Positions 1-9,060 of a DNA stretch of 64,000 nucleotides are shown one piece after another (position 1 is the stretch's first letter; every line of letters begins with the position of its first letter). The position numbers and the translations under genes were made by a program. The DNA is from Corynebacterium simulans. GTDB taxonomy: Bacteria > Actinomycetota > Actinomycetes > Mycobacteriales > Mycobacteriaceae. Where the stretch lies: positions 2,604,001-2,668,000 of the forward strand of contig NZ_CP014634.1 of assembly GCF_001586215.1 (NCBI RefSeq), read 5' to 3'. Below the pieces are notes generated by a model, which made no database searches, was not told the DNA's origin, and worked only from the letters and a program-made list of their open reading frames with translations.

Positions 1-2311
1 TAGCCGCAATAATCTCCGCGGCGCTGGCAGCTGCAATTCCCTCAGCTGTCTCAAGCTCTGAAAGCGGTTTCGTTCCCAGTACAGTGGCAGGTTCATCTGG
101 ACGGAACTTCTCCAACGCTTCAGCAAATTGATTCTCGAATTGCTGCGTGTCTTCTGGAGTGATGTTCTGGGAACCAAAATCGTCCGCCATGCTCTTGAAC
201 ACGGTGAGTGCAGAGTATTTCGATTCGGCTTCTTCCTCGTTGCGTTGTGATTCGCCTGCTGTCTTCCTCAGCGTGAGGATGACCTCGTTGGTATCTAGTT
301 GAAGATGATCGAAGAGTCTACGGAGGAAGGAAATTTTCTGATCGGTCGATGTAGACAGGACGACGCCCAGACCTGCATCAACTTCACGCACTCGGCTCGA
401 GTACGCGTAGCCGGACTTAGTAAGCACGAGAGTTCCTGATGCTTGTTCGACGAAGTTTATCAGTTCCGTGCGGTAGCGTTCGGCCATCAACTTAAGCAGC
501 ATGTGGACGAACTCGGCCCAGGTTTTGACAGGGATCTTGATGCCTTCCCATTCGAAGGCGCTGATCGAGCGCCCAGTGAAGTTCGCATCGTCGCCCATCG
601 GCTCAGTAGGGAGCACTTCGCGCTTGGGGATAAAGTCGGAATTGGGGAGGTACCAGTAGTTGAGAGCGCGGCGCAAAAGTGCGTCGGTACGCTGCTCCAT
701 AGCTGCCCGGTCCCATTTGTCCTTCGTCTTTACATCGTCATTGAGGCGATAACCGGTTTCTCGGAAGCCTTTCTCACGGTCACGCTTGGTAATGAAATTG
801 GAGTTGGAGTACGCGGAGTTGTAACCAGTGACAGTGAGGTTTCCAATGCGGTTTACCCACGTTTGATGGATCTCCTGAAAGTCCTCTCCGAGTTCTTCTT
901 TCCACTGCGCATTGAGCGTCTGCGGCATAATGTGCTCGACACTGATATTGCCGTTCTCGAGCGCGGTTGCGATGTCCTTCGTATCGTTGGAATCCCCGTT
1001 TTCGAGAACATCGAAAAGATAAGCGCGCACATTTTTGTGAATGTTGTACATATTGCGGGTGCGGAACTCAGCGCTAAATTCTTCGTCGCTGGGAATGCGT
1101 CCGGACGATCCGTCGCGGCGTCGGAGCAGATAGGTGAGCACGTCGTACGCCGTATCTTTCTCTCCACGAATCTTCCGCATGTCGTTGTACATGGTCTCGT
1201 AGACCTTGTTGAGCGAGTTCGTCGGAACAGAAGCGACCGTACGGCGGAAGATATGGATCTCCAGTAGTCGAATGATGCGCGAAAATTCGTTTCTTGAAAG
1301 CTTGCCAAGCTTGACGTCGCGATACAACGGCAAGAGAAGCGGAAGCAGAACATCGCCGCGGATGAAATTAAATCGTTCGAGCTGTGCGTCCAGCGCGGCA
1401 TTCTTCGTGTCGGATCCACAGATCTCGCGCATGAACTGGGAATACTCGTACATGTCGGCGAGTACCGTCTGGACATCGGAACTTTGCTTTTTGAAGTATG
1501 CCTTGAACTCGTCATAGACCTCGTTGCGCTTGGGAGTCCGCGACAATTTGATTGTTAGGTACCAGCGGATGAACCAGTCCGTGAGGTACCAAATATTCTT
1601 CTCCATCGGATTCCAGTAGTTCTCGTACAGCGTCGTCTGTAACTGGTGCTCGCAGCCCATGAGTATGAGATTGCGAATCTTGTCGCCTTCGCTCAACGCA
1701 AGGCCTGTCGAGTTGAGAGATTCGAAGATGCGTTGTGGATCATCGTGCGACTCTAGATCGAGAATCATGAGGTCAAGTCGCTCGATGGCGTTCCACAGTT
1801 GATCGCCGGTGAGCTTGGTCTTGTTCATTCGCTCGAGGAAGTACCGGTAATTTGCCGTGAGGTTGCTGTCCTCGATGAACATCGACTCATCGCCGAACAA
1901 ACGCTTGTAAGCGGTCGCGTCGTTCTTTACAGGTTTGAGCTTGAATTTTGGTTCGTTGGTCGAGCTGTTTTTCATGAGATAGCTAGTACGCAACCGCCGT
2001 GCGAGTTCGGGGTCTTTGGAGGTTACGACACCGGTATCCAACAGGTGAGTGAGCGCGAGGATATAGAGACTCAGCGTGGTGAGGCGCTGTTGGCCATCAA
2101 TAACGACCCACTTGAACGATGTCTCGGGGTTGCCAACGATCGAGCCGAAGAAGTGACGTTCTCTGTTCTCCGTAATCAGAGTTTCCAGGTCGTCGAATAG
2201 TCGCTCACATTGCTTCTTTGACCAGTCGTAATTGCGTTGATAAACAGGGATAATGAGTTCTTTCTCGACGCTGTCGAAAATGGTATATGCCTGTTTGACT
2301 TCGCCCTTCAT
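1..2311 (-). CDS. GmrSD-type DUF262/DUF1524 restriction nuclease, partial
   Basis: The reading frame is open from an ATG at 2311 to the left edge, about 770 residues, so the C-terminus is missing. The N-terminal DUF262 (ParB/Srx-like, GmrS) domain shows IPVYQRNYDW at residues 21-30, DGQQRLTT at 72-79 and, further on, FESLNSTGLALS. The DUF1524 (GmrD) HNH part shows EHIMPQTL near residue 459 followed by W and a GNLTVTGYNS segment. GmrSD enzymes are NTP-dependent type IV nucleases that cut modified DNA such as glucosylated phage DNA; related DUF262 proteins also serve in other defence systems, so the exact substrate is inferred. A purine-rich AGGGGAG precedes the ATG by about ten bases. It is the last gene of a same-strand defence block. 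Confidence 0.85.
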   Translation of the reverse strand, partial: MKGEVKQAYTIFDSVEKELIIPVYQRNYDWSKKQCERLFDDLETLITENRERHFFGSIVGNPETSFKWVVIDGQQRLTTLSLYILALTHLLDTGVVTSKDPELARRLRTSYLMKNSSTNEPKFKLKPVKNDATAYKRLFGDESMFIEDSNLTANYRYFLERMNKTKLTGDQLWNAIERLDLMILDLESHDDPQRIFESLNSTGLALSEGDKIRNLILMGCEHQLQTTLYENYWNPMEKNIWYLTDWFIRWYLTIKLSRTPKRNEVYDEFKAYFKKQSSDVQTVLADMYEYSQFMREICGSDTKNAALDAQLERFNFIRGDVLLPLLLPLYRDVKLGKLSRNEFSRIIRLLEIHIFRRTVASVPTNSLNKVYETMYNDMRKIRGEKDTAYDVLTYLLRRRDGSSGRIPSDEEFSAEFRTRNMYNIHKNVRAYLFDVLENGDSNDTKDIATALENGNISVEHIMPQTLNAQWKEELGEDFQEIHQTWVNRIGNLTVTGYNSAYSNSNFITKRDREKGFRETGYRLNDDVKTKDKWDRAAMEQRTDALLRRALNYWYLPNSDFIPKREVLPTEPMGDDANFTGRSISAFEWEGIKIPVKTWAEFVHMLLKLMAERYRTELINFVEQASGTLVLTKSGYAYSSRVREVDAGLGVVLSTSTDQKISFLRRLFDHLQLDTNEVILTLRKTAGESQRNEEEAESKYSALTVFKSMADDFGSQNITPEDTQQFENQFAEALEKFRPDEPATVLGTKPLSELETAEGIAAASAAEIIAA

Positions 2312-2504
2312 GCGGCTGCGGCTCCCCTCGCTAATGGTGCACGTGAATCAATCCTTTCAACGATATAGGGCGCAACGCCTGCCTGCAGCCGAAAGGCTGA
2401 TTAGGAACTGAAGAGAGAACTCTGCATAAAAACTAACGAAAGGTGTGCGCGTGAAAGACTCCAAAGGGGTCGAAAATTATGGTGATCTGTTTTCTGGGGC
2501 TTGC
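2312..2504. other. Intergenic region between PIN toxin and DUF262 gene
   Basis: No coding region seen. It carries a small hairpin at 2386-2399 (CAGCC, GAAA loop, GGCTG) and must hold any separate promoter for the DUF262 gene, but no convincing -10/-35 pair was found. Confidence 0.4.
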
Positions 2505-3494
2505 TTAGTTTCGCGAACCGCGTAGCGACTGAACTGCCTTCTTGCGTACTGCATCCGTTGGAGGCCGGACTTCATTGGGCTGTAAGAATCGTGGCCCTAT
2601 GCTGTGTGCTCTCCAACCATCAAGGCCGAGAGCGTCGTTCCCTTTGTTATCGAGAAGGTCTGGGCAACGCTCAAGTGTGAGGAAAACGGCGTTTTCGATC
2701 GGTGCAGTCGGCCGCAGCGCGACGTAGGAATCTCCAAGATCAGGCACCAGTTTGATGGCAACAATCTCGGGCGAGATGATAATCGGGTGAGTACCGAATG
2801 CGCGGTTCGTTAACAATGACTGAGCTGATTCGAAGTCATCAAGCCACGCAGTTGCGGTGCCGGGGACAACGGCTTGGGCGAGTAGTTCACGGTCAAATTT
2901 TTTGGACTTAATGCCCTCTATTACCTCGAATAGGAAATTAACGGCGTTGAAAATAGCCCGATTTCCCGCTGCTTCGATAGCCTCCCATCCGCTCTCACTA
3001 TCACCTCTGAGAAGTTCGGATCCCCAAGCCTTCCTATTCTCTAGGAGAGTGGCTGCCATTTTGCCATCGGCGCTGGTAACCCAAAGTGCGCTGACTGCGG
3101 CTTTGCGGACATCTTTGTCGCCGCTAACAAGGAGGTCTCCGTTACCGTCTTCGTAGAGAGCGAAAAGGAAGTTGTCATCGGGGTCATCGCAGATTCGCGG
3201 TAGTTTTTGCTCCTCGCGGTCCGGAACCTCTGTCCCGACAAGGACGATGGCATCGATAAGGGATAGGCCTTCTTCTACAGTGAAGTGCTTCCGAAATTTT
3301 GCTCTAGAAATAACGTCTTCAATCTCCTGGAGAAGGCGTTCGCAGTAGAGCAGCTCAAATTTTCCTGCAAAACATGCTTCAATCAGCGCGCGCACGGAGC
3401 CGCGAGGTGACAGCAAAGACGATATAAAGAGGTTAGTATCAACAACCAGACGCAACTTTCTGTGTGCTGCTATCTGTTGAAGCTCTTCGGTCAC
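2505..3494 (-). CDS. PIN-domain ribonuclease toxin with long C-terminal extension
   Basis: Residues about 13-150 form a PIN domain of the COG1569 putative-toxin type. The metal-binding acids are visible: VVDTN (D19), the glutamates around YCERLLQEIEDV (50-61), CDDPDDNF (102-109) and SGDKD (D126). PIN toxins are metal-dependent RNases that cut tRNA, rRNA or mRNA. Such toxins are usually about 130-180 residues; this one has 329, and residues about 150-329 match no family I recognise. The ATG overlaps the stop of the upstream 79-aa gene by four bases (ATGA), the usual antitoxin-toxin coupling. The DNA is AT-rich compared with the core genome here (21 G+C of 60 at 2881-2940), which suggests recent acquisition. 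Confidence 0.8.
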   Translation of the reverse strand: MTEELQQIAAHRKLRLVVDTNLFISSLLSPRGSVRALIEACFAGKFELLYCERLLQEIEDVISRAKFRKHFTVEEGLSLIDAIVLVGTEVPDREEQKLPRICDDPDDNFLFALYEDGNGDLLVSGDKDVRKAAVSALWVTSADGKMAATLLENRKAWGSELLRGDSESGWEAIEAAGNRAIFNAVNFLFEVIEGIKSKKFDRELLAQAVVPGTATAWLDDFESAQSLLTNRAFGTHPIIISPEIVAIKLVPDLGDSYVALRPTAPIENAVFLTLERCPDLLDNKGNDALGLDGWRAHSIGPRFLQPNEVRPPTDAVRKKAVQSLRGSRN

Positions 3495-3730
3495 TTACCT
3501 GCTCCCAAGGCGGTACGGGTCCTCTTTTCCATTCGCATAGTGGCGATTTCTTCATGAGCAAACGCTTCCGCAGCACCGGGATCAAGGGGCTCAGATTGAG
3601 CATCGATTGTGCGGAGAAGCTGACGGTAGGCTGCTGTAGCAAGTTCGTTGTCGCTAAGTACTTCGACAGAGGCGGCAGACTCTTGAGCGCTTTCAAGAAG
3701 ACGCTTACGTGCTGCGTCTTTGCGATTCAT
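3491..3730 (-). CDS. Probable antitoxin of the PIN toxin
   Basis: A 79-residue charged protein whose stop overlaps the start of the PIN gene by four bases. Size, position and coupling make it the likely cognate antitoxin. I do not recognise a DNA-binding fold; the N-terminus (MNRKDAARKRLLESAQ) is basic, and the middle (SDNELATAAYRQLL) could be helical and wrap the toxin. The ATG at 3730 is preferred to a GTG at 3742 because the ribosome binding site AAAGGTGG overlaps the GTG. The assignment rests on context, not on homology. Confidence 0.6.
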   Translation of the reverse strand: MNRKDAARKRLLESAQESAASVEVLSDNELATAAYRQLLRTIDAQSEPLDPGAAEAFAHEEIATMRMEKRTRTALGAGK

Positions 3731-3742
3731 GGCTCTGTCCAC

Positions 3743-3971
3743 CTTTCCTTATCGGCGAAAGTCTGAGGCAAAAGTTGGAACTTATATTACCTGACATTAC
3801 GACATACAGCTAGCCTCGGCCTGTCACCTGCATGTGCGAGACATACTCTGTCTCGCCGAGCAGAATTGGTGGCCTTGAAATGATTCTTTCAGAGACTAAA
3901 AAGAGGAAGCGCCCGCGCTGTACTGAGGCGCAGGCTCGACCCCGGTTTAATCGATGGCATGTCCCCCAGAG
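3743..3971 (-). promoter_or_regulatory. Putative promoter/operator of the toxin-antitoxin pair
   Basis: The minus strand ahead of the antitoxin has a -10-like TAATAT and nearby direct repeats GTAATGT and GTAATAT, a possible autoregulatory operator. A separate 7-bp inverted repeat (CGAGACA at 3837-3843, TGTCTCG at 3849-3855) lies downstream of the restriction gene. No gene is visible. Confidence 0.3.
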
Positions 3972-6900
3972 CTACTTATTTTCGCCAACCTCTCTGATTC
4001 CTTCGACGATTCGTACAGTCTTCACCGCCACGCGCGTAACCTTCGCGATGAGGTCCACGATGTACCGCGGATTTCCCACCTCGTCAGCCCAGTCGTTGGG
4101 GTCGTTGACGATTCCCGATGCCTTGTCCTTCTTCACTTGGTACCGGTCAATAATCCACGCCAGCGCAGACCGCGAGCCGAGCATGTACTCGTCCGCTTCG
4201 GCCGGGATGTCGCGCACGGTCACGGACTTGTTGTAGACCAACGTCGTTACATCGTTGACGTTCTTACCCGTCTCCGAGTCCTTCCTCTTCGCCCACTTCA
4301 TCTTCTGCACGCGCCACGTCTCGCGGTCGGACTCGTCTGCCGATGCCTTCACCTCCACCGTGACCGGCCACGGCTCCACGTCCTCGTAGTTCACATGCAG
4401 ATCCATGAGCTCCCGGCCGGCGTCAGCCAGCTGGTCGAACCGCGCCCGCGACGTCGGCGTTTCGATATGTGGCAGCATCTTCTTCAGATCCGCGGCGTAC
4501 TTCTCTCGGTACTCGGGGTCATGCAGCTGCCCGTACACGAAGTAGAAGATGTCGTCTTTCGTCACATCCGAGCCCAGCGCCTGGCGGTAAATCCTAAGAA
4601 TCTCGTCCGTGATGTTGTCCACGCGCTGGTACCCGTCGAGGATTTCTCCTTCCGTACCAGGCTCCGAGCCTTCCGATGCCCCCATCCCAAAGTCCAGCTC
4701 ACCTTCCGGCGCCTTGATGTGCTCCCAGGTCCAGCGGGGGAAGAATTGGCCGCCTGAGCCAGCTCCAGTCACGTGAAGATTGGGCAGCAAATTTGTGGCG
4801 ATTACTCCAAACGGTACTGCTGATCCTGCCCCTACTTGGTAGAAACCCAAATTGTCATGGGCTGGCGTGGGGAACAGCTGCGGCAGCTGGTAGGTGCAGT
4901 TGTTCAATTGCTGAGTTGGATCAAAATATGAATGCTGCTTGAAAAAGGGGCGATAGAGGCTTGTCCGGAAGCCTGCTTGGTCGATTGTAATGTTCTTGCC
5001 GCGGACTACGTTTCGAATGTTTACTCGGTCCCACGAAAATTTCTCCGAGTTAAAACAGATCTCTTTACGGGCCTCATCTTCGGACTGCCCTTTAGCGACT
5101 AGTTTTCCGAGTCGTTCAGCTTCAGAATTATAAAAAGCTGCTGAACTCGTGACCTGAGACCTCAGTTTTGCTTGTTGGCTGGAGTAACACCATGGATCTC
5201 GACTTGTTTTCAAGCCTGCGGAAAACAGTCTGAAAATCTTTAGCCCGGTTTTGTTTTTCTTGTCGCCCAGAACAGGCCAAGTTTCAAATTCGTCATTTCT
5301 CTGATCGAGCCAGTCGCCGTAAATATTGGGCTCAATAATTTGCCAATCGACATTATCGAGCGTGGAGTGATCAACAATCGCAAGTTTTTCGTCTGCACTG
5401 AGGTAGTCGCCAATATCGCGGTAGTGGATACAGACATCGTCGGGGATTTCGCGCTTGACGGCGATGATGATCGCAATAGTTGTGCGTCCGCCGTCACGGA
5501 AGACATTGCCTGCTTCTTGTCGTCGAACGTCGCCTGCAGTACGCGCATTACCGCGAAGGTTATACACGTAAATGTCGCTGAGTTCATCGTCAAGAGACAA
5601 CCGAACTCCGTCAGCGGTGTTGCCGTCTATCCAGCCGCCGTTTGAAACAAATGCCATCACACCGTGTGTACCGAGTCGGTCAATCGACCAGCGGAATGCG
5701 CGGAGGTATGAATCATAGAGGGAGTTCTTTAGCTGAGCGCTGGAATTTGCAGCAAAGGTTTCCTCGATACGTTTGTCGAGCGTCGGGTACTTGAGGTTTT
5801 GGTTGTTATCGTTCGCACTCGTCTGGCCCACGGAGTAGGGCGGGTTACCGACGATGATATTGATAGGAGCATCGATTTGCCGTTGGATGGCGGCGTTGTT
5901 TTCCTTGAAGACCTTGAGGTCGAGGATGTCGCCTTCCTCATGGATTTGGAAGGTATCGGCAAGAGCGATGCCGTCGAAGGGGACGTACTCGGGCTCGGGT
6001 TCGCCATTGCGTTGGGCGCGTTCGGCCTGGAGTGCGTTGTAGGTGGTCTCGATGTTGACCGCGGCGACGTAGTAGGCGAGCAACATAATCTCAGTGGCGT
6101 GGAGCTCGGTCGCGTACTTGCGGGCGAGGTCGTCGGGTTCGATGAGACCAGACTGGAGGAGGCGAACCATGAACGTGCCGGTGCCGGTGAAGGGGTCGAG
6201 AATGTGGACGCCTTCGTCGGTAAGGCCCTTGCCGAAGTGCCAGCGGGAGATTTGATCGGCGGAGCGAAGGATGAAGTCGACGATCTCAACTGGGGTGTAA
6301 ACGATGCCGAGGGCCTCGGACTGTTTCTTGAAGGCTTTGCGGAAGAATCGTTCGTATAGGTCCTTGATCACTTGCTGCTTGCCGGAAGCGGAGGAGACCT
6401 CGGAGGCGCGGATGCGGACCGACTCGTAGAACTTCGTCAGAGACTCGGTCTCCGACTCGAGCTTGGCGTCCGAGAGCGCGTCGACCATGCGCTGCATGAC
6501 GCGGGCGACCGGGTTGTGCGCGGCAAAGTCGTGCTCGGTGAACAGTGCATTGAACACCGGGGCGGTGATCAGGTGCTGCGAGAGCATGCTGATCGCTTCG
6601 TCCTCGGTAATCGAGTCGTTGAGGTTCCCGCGCAGGCCCTCGATGAAGACCTCGAATTCCTTGCGGATCGTGTCATCCGCGGCATTGATGAGTGCCTTGA
6701 TGCGAGCGATTTGTGCTTCGGCGATCGTGGCGACATCGTCAGCCCAGTCTTCCCAATAAGTACGTGTGCCGACCTTGTCGACCAGCTTGACGTACATGGC
6801 TTCCTGCCAGGCCTCGAGGGAGAACAGAGTCATCTGCTCCGCGGTGAGTTCCTGCTCGCTGGAAGCTTCGGACTGGCCGGTTGGGGAGGTATCGGAAGCA

Positions 6901-8978
6901 TTGAGCCTATTCTTGGCCGTGGCCGGATCGTCGTCGGCAGGCTTGTCGTTTGGCTTCGAGTTTGGTACGGGCTGAACATCGATGGGCAGCTTAACTTTCT
7001 CGTTGAGCGCAATCGAGTTGACCTTCGCGTTGAAGCGGTCATCGTGGGCGCGCAAAGCGTTGAGAATCTGCCAGACGACGCGGAAGCGCGTGTTGTCGTT
7101 GAGCGCCTGGGACGGGGAGACTCCCGGCGGGATGGCGACGGGCAGGATGATATAGCCGTAGTCCTTGCCCTCGGCTTTGCGCATGACGCGGCCGACGGAC
7201 TGGACGACGTCGACCATGGAATTGCGCGGGTGGAAAAAGATGACGCTATCGAGGGCGGGGACGTCCACGCCTTCGGAGAGACAGCGGGCGTTGGTAAGGA
7301 TGCGGGTTTCGTCTTCGGGGATGGAGGACTCAAGCCACGAGATCTTATTGCCGCGCTCGAGGGCGTTCATGGTGCCATCGACGTGCTCGACGGCGACCTG
7401 AAGATCGATGTTGAGCAGGCTGACGTCGTTGGTGGCGGCGTGGTCCTTGAGCTGCTCCTGGTACTGGCGGATGAGCGTGGGGAAGGTCTCTTGGATGGTC
7501 TTCGAGGCCTTGATGTCCTTGGCGAAGGCAACGGTGCGGCGCATGGGTTGGGCGTTCGCTTCAAAGCCGGACTTGGTGTCTTGCTCGGCACCCGAACGCT
7601 TCGCGAGTCCGTTCCACGCGCCGATCATGGCAGAGGCAGTGGTGAGATTGATTTCGTTGGTGGGGTTGGTAGCGAGGACGTCGGCGGCGATGTCTTCCTC
7701 GACGGTCATGACGAGAACCTTGTAGTCGGTGAGTAGACCCTTGTCCACGGCCTCGCCGAAGCCGAGGCGGTAGAACTCGGGGCCGTAGATGGCCTCGTCA
7801 TCCATGGAGGCAAGCTCCGCGGAATGCTCAGCGGCCTTGCCCTTTATGTTGTCATCGAACAGGCGGGGAGTCGCGGTCATGTAGAGACGCTTGCTAGCCT
7901 TGATGTATTTTTCGTCGTGAATCTTCACGAAGTTGGAGGCATCCTCCCCGGCGAGGGTGACGCCGGTGGTGCGGTGAGCTTCATCGCAGATGACGAGATC
8001 GAAGGCGTCCATGCCGAGTTCCTGGGCCTCGTGAATGGCCTCAATGGACTGGTACGTGGAGAAGATGACGTTGATACCGGCACGACGCTTGCCCTGCGCG
8101 GTGCGCTCGGCAATGTTCTTGCCGTTGGTAGAGACCGGAACCTCCAAGTCATAGGAGGCAATGTCTTCAGCCTTCTTGGAGACCTTCGTATCCGAACAGA
8201 CTGCGTAGGACTTCAGCGGCAGGTGCTCCTGGTTCTGTGCGGTCCATTCTTTTAACGTCTGCGAGAGCAAGGAGATGGAGGGAACGAGGAAGAGGACGCG
8301 GGCCTTGTTGCCGTTGAGCTCCGCGAAGCGCTCCGCCAGCCGCAGGGCGGTAAACGTCTTTCCCGTACCGCATGCCATGATGAGCTTTCCACGGTCGTGT
8401 GTTTCAAAGCCTGCGATAGCCTTCGAGATCGCTTCTTGCTGGTGTGGACGCGGGGAGAAAACCTCGCGCCGGGTGAGGTTAATTTCGATCTCAGAACCCG
8501 GGAAGGTCACATCCCAGTCGATAGGGGATTCTGCAATCGCTGCCGTGCCGATACGGTTGGTTGGGATGAGCTGGTGCTCCAGCATCTCCTCAGCATTCTT
8601 TGACCATCGCTCCGACGTGGAGATGATGATCCGCTGTGCGAAGGATTCTGTGCCCTTGTCTGTAGTAAACGAGTGTCCGGATGCCTCAAAGAAGGAATCA
8701 AGGTGACGCTTCTGGATATAGGTATCCGGCTTGTAGAACTTGCACTGGATGGCAACCCACGCGTCGTCATCGGCGCGCCGGGCAACGAGGTCGATGCCGG
8801 TGTCTTGCTTACCGCCGTTGAACTCCCAATCGCTCCAACGGCTGACTTCCGAGAACTGCTCCTGGAGGACGGGATCGGTTCGGAAGTAGTTGACCATTAA
8901 CTTTTCGAACTTAATGCCGTACGAGCCTTGAGGCTGATTTTCACGGAGCTGGGCTAGGACTTCACCGAAAGCAGACAT
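3972..8978 (-). CDS. Type ISP restriction-modification enzyme (nuclease-helicase-methylase)
   Basis: A single chain of 1668 residues. In order it has: an Mrr-like PD-(D/E)XK nuclease (residues about 20-120, with DTGIDLVA and AIQCKFY); an SF2 helicase/translocase (Walker A ACGTGKT near 205, DEAH near 332, motif VI SVGRVMRK); a helical linker; an N6-adenine methyltransferase (DPFTGTGTF near 926, catalytic NPPY near 1045); and a C-terminal target-recognition region. This order matches the type ISP enzymes such as LlaBIII, which methylate one strand and translocate to cut unmodified phage DNA. An ATG at 8987 is possible, but 8978 is preferred because a CATAAT -10 element ends eight bases upstream, giving a leaderless start. 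The target-recognition half is lower in G+C than the helicase part. Confidence 0.9.
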   Translation of the reverse strand: MSAFGEVLAQLRENQPQGSYGIKFEKLMVNYFRTDPVLQEQFSEVSRWSDWEFNGGKQDTGIDLVARRADDDAWVAIQCKFYKPDTYIQKRHLDSFFEASGHSFTTDKGTESFAQRIIISTSERWSKNAEEMLEHQLIPTNRIGTAAIAESPIDWDVTFPGSEIEINLTRREVFSPRPHQQEAISKAIAGFETHDRGKLIMACGTGKTFTALRLAERFAELNGNKARVLFLVPSISLLSQTLKEWTAQNQEHLPLKSYAVCSDTKVSKKAEDIASYDLEVPVSTNGKNIAERTAQGKRRAGINVIFSTYQSIEAIHEAQELGMDAFDLVICDEAHRTTGVTLAGEDASNFVKIHDEKYIKASKRLYMTATPRLFDDNIKGKAAEHSAELASMDDEAIYGPEFYRLGFGEAVDKGLLTDYKVLVMTVEEDIAADVLATNPTNEINLTTASAMIGAWNGLAKRSGAEQDTKSGFEANAQPMRRTVAFAKDIKASKTIQETFPTLIRQYQEQLKDHAATNDVSLLNIDLQVAVEHVDGTMNALERGNKISWLESSIPEDETRILTNARCLSEGVDVPALDSVIFFHPRNSMVDVVQSVGRVMRKAEGKDYGYIILPVAIPPGVSPSQALNDNTRFRVVWQILNALRAHDDRFNAKVNSIALNEKVKLPIDVQPVPNSKPNDKPADDDPATAKNRLNASDTSPTGQSEASSEQELTAEQMTLFSLEAWQEAMYVKLVDKVGTRTYWEDWADDVATIAEAQIARIKALINAADDTIRKEFEVFIEGLRGNLNDSITEDEAISMLSQHLITAPVFNALFTEHDFAAHNPVARVMQRMVDALSDAKLESETESLTKFYESVRIRASEVSSASGKQQVIKDLYERFFRKAFKKQSEALGIVYTPVEIVDFILRSADQISRWHFGKGLTDEGVHILDPFTGTGTFMVRLLQSGLIEPDDLARKYATELHATEIMLLAYYVAAVNIETTYNALQAERAQRNGEPEPEYVPFDGIALADTFQIHEEGDILDLKVFKENNAAIQRQIDAPINIIVGNPPYSVGQTSANDNNQNLKYPTLDKRIEETFAANSSAQLKNSLYDSYLRAFRWSIDRLGTHGVMAFVSNGGWIDGNTADGVRLSLDDELSDIYVYNLRGNARTAGDVRRQEAGNVFRDGGRTTIAIIIAVKREIPDDVCIHYRDIGDYLSADEKLAIVDHSTLDNVDWQIIEPNIYGDWLDQRNDEFETWPVLGDKKNKTGLKIFRLFSAGLKTSRDPWCYSSQQAKLRSQVTSSAAFYNSEAERLGKLVAKGQSEDEARKEICFNSEKFSWDRVNIRNVVRGKNITIDQAGFRTSLYRPFFKQHSYFDPTQQLNNCTYQLPQLFPTPAHDNLGFYQVGAGSAVPFGVIATNLLPNLHVTGAGSGGQFFPRWTWEHIKAPEGELDFGMGASEGSEPGTEGEILDGYQRVDNITDEILRIYRQALGSDVTKDDIFYFVYGQLHDPEYREKYAADLKKMLPHIETPTSRARFDQLADAGRELMDLHVNYEDVEPWPVTVEVKASADESDRETWRVQKMKWAKRKDSETGKNVNDVTTLVYNKSVTVRDIPAEADEYMLGSRSALAWIIDRYQVKKDKASGIVNDPNDWADEVGNPRYIVDLIAKVTRVAVKTVRIVEGIREVGENK

Positions 8979-9060
8979 GGTGTCCATTATGGACTACACA
9001 TGAGTTCTCCACTTCCAAATGGTGGCGATGTTGTGCAGCCGGGGTGGATGACTTGAGCCA

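Noticed and set aside
443..1267. Plus-strand 274-codon open frame
   Set aside because: It is antisense to the DUF262/DUF1524 gene, whose frame contains conserved motifs.
6372..7736. Long plus-strand open frame of 454 codons
   Set aside because: Antisense to the helicase part of the ISP enzyme; G+C-rich reverse frames stay open by chance.
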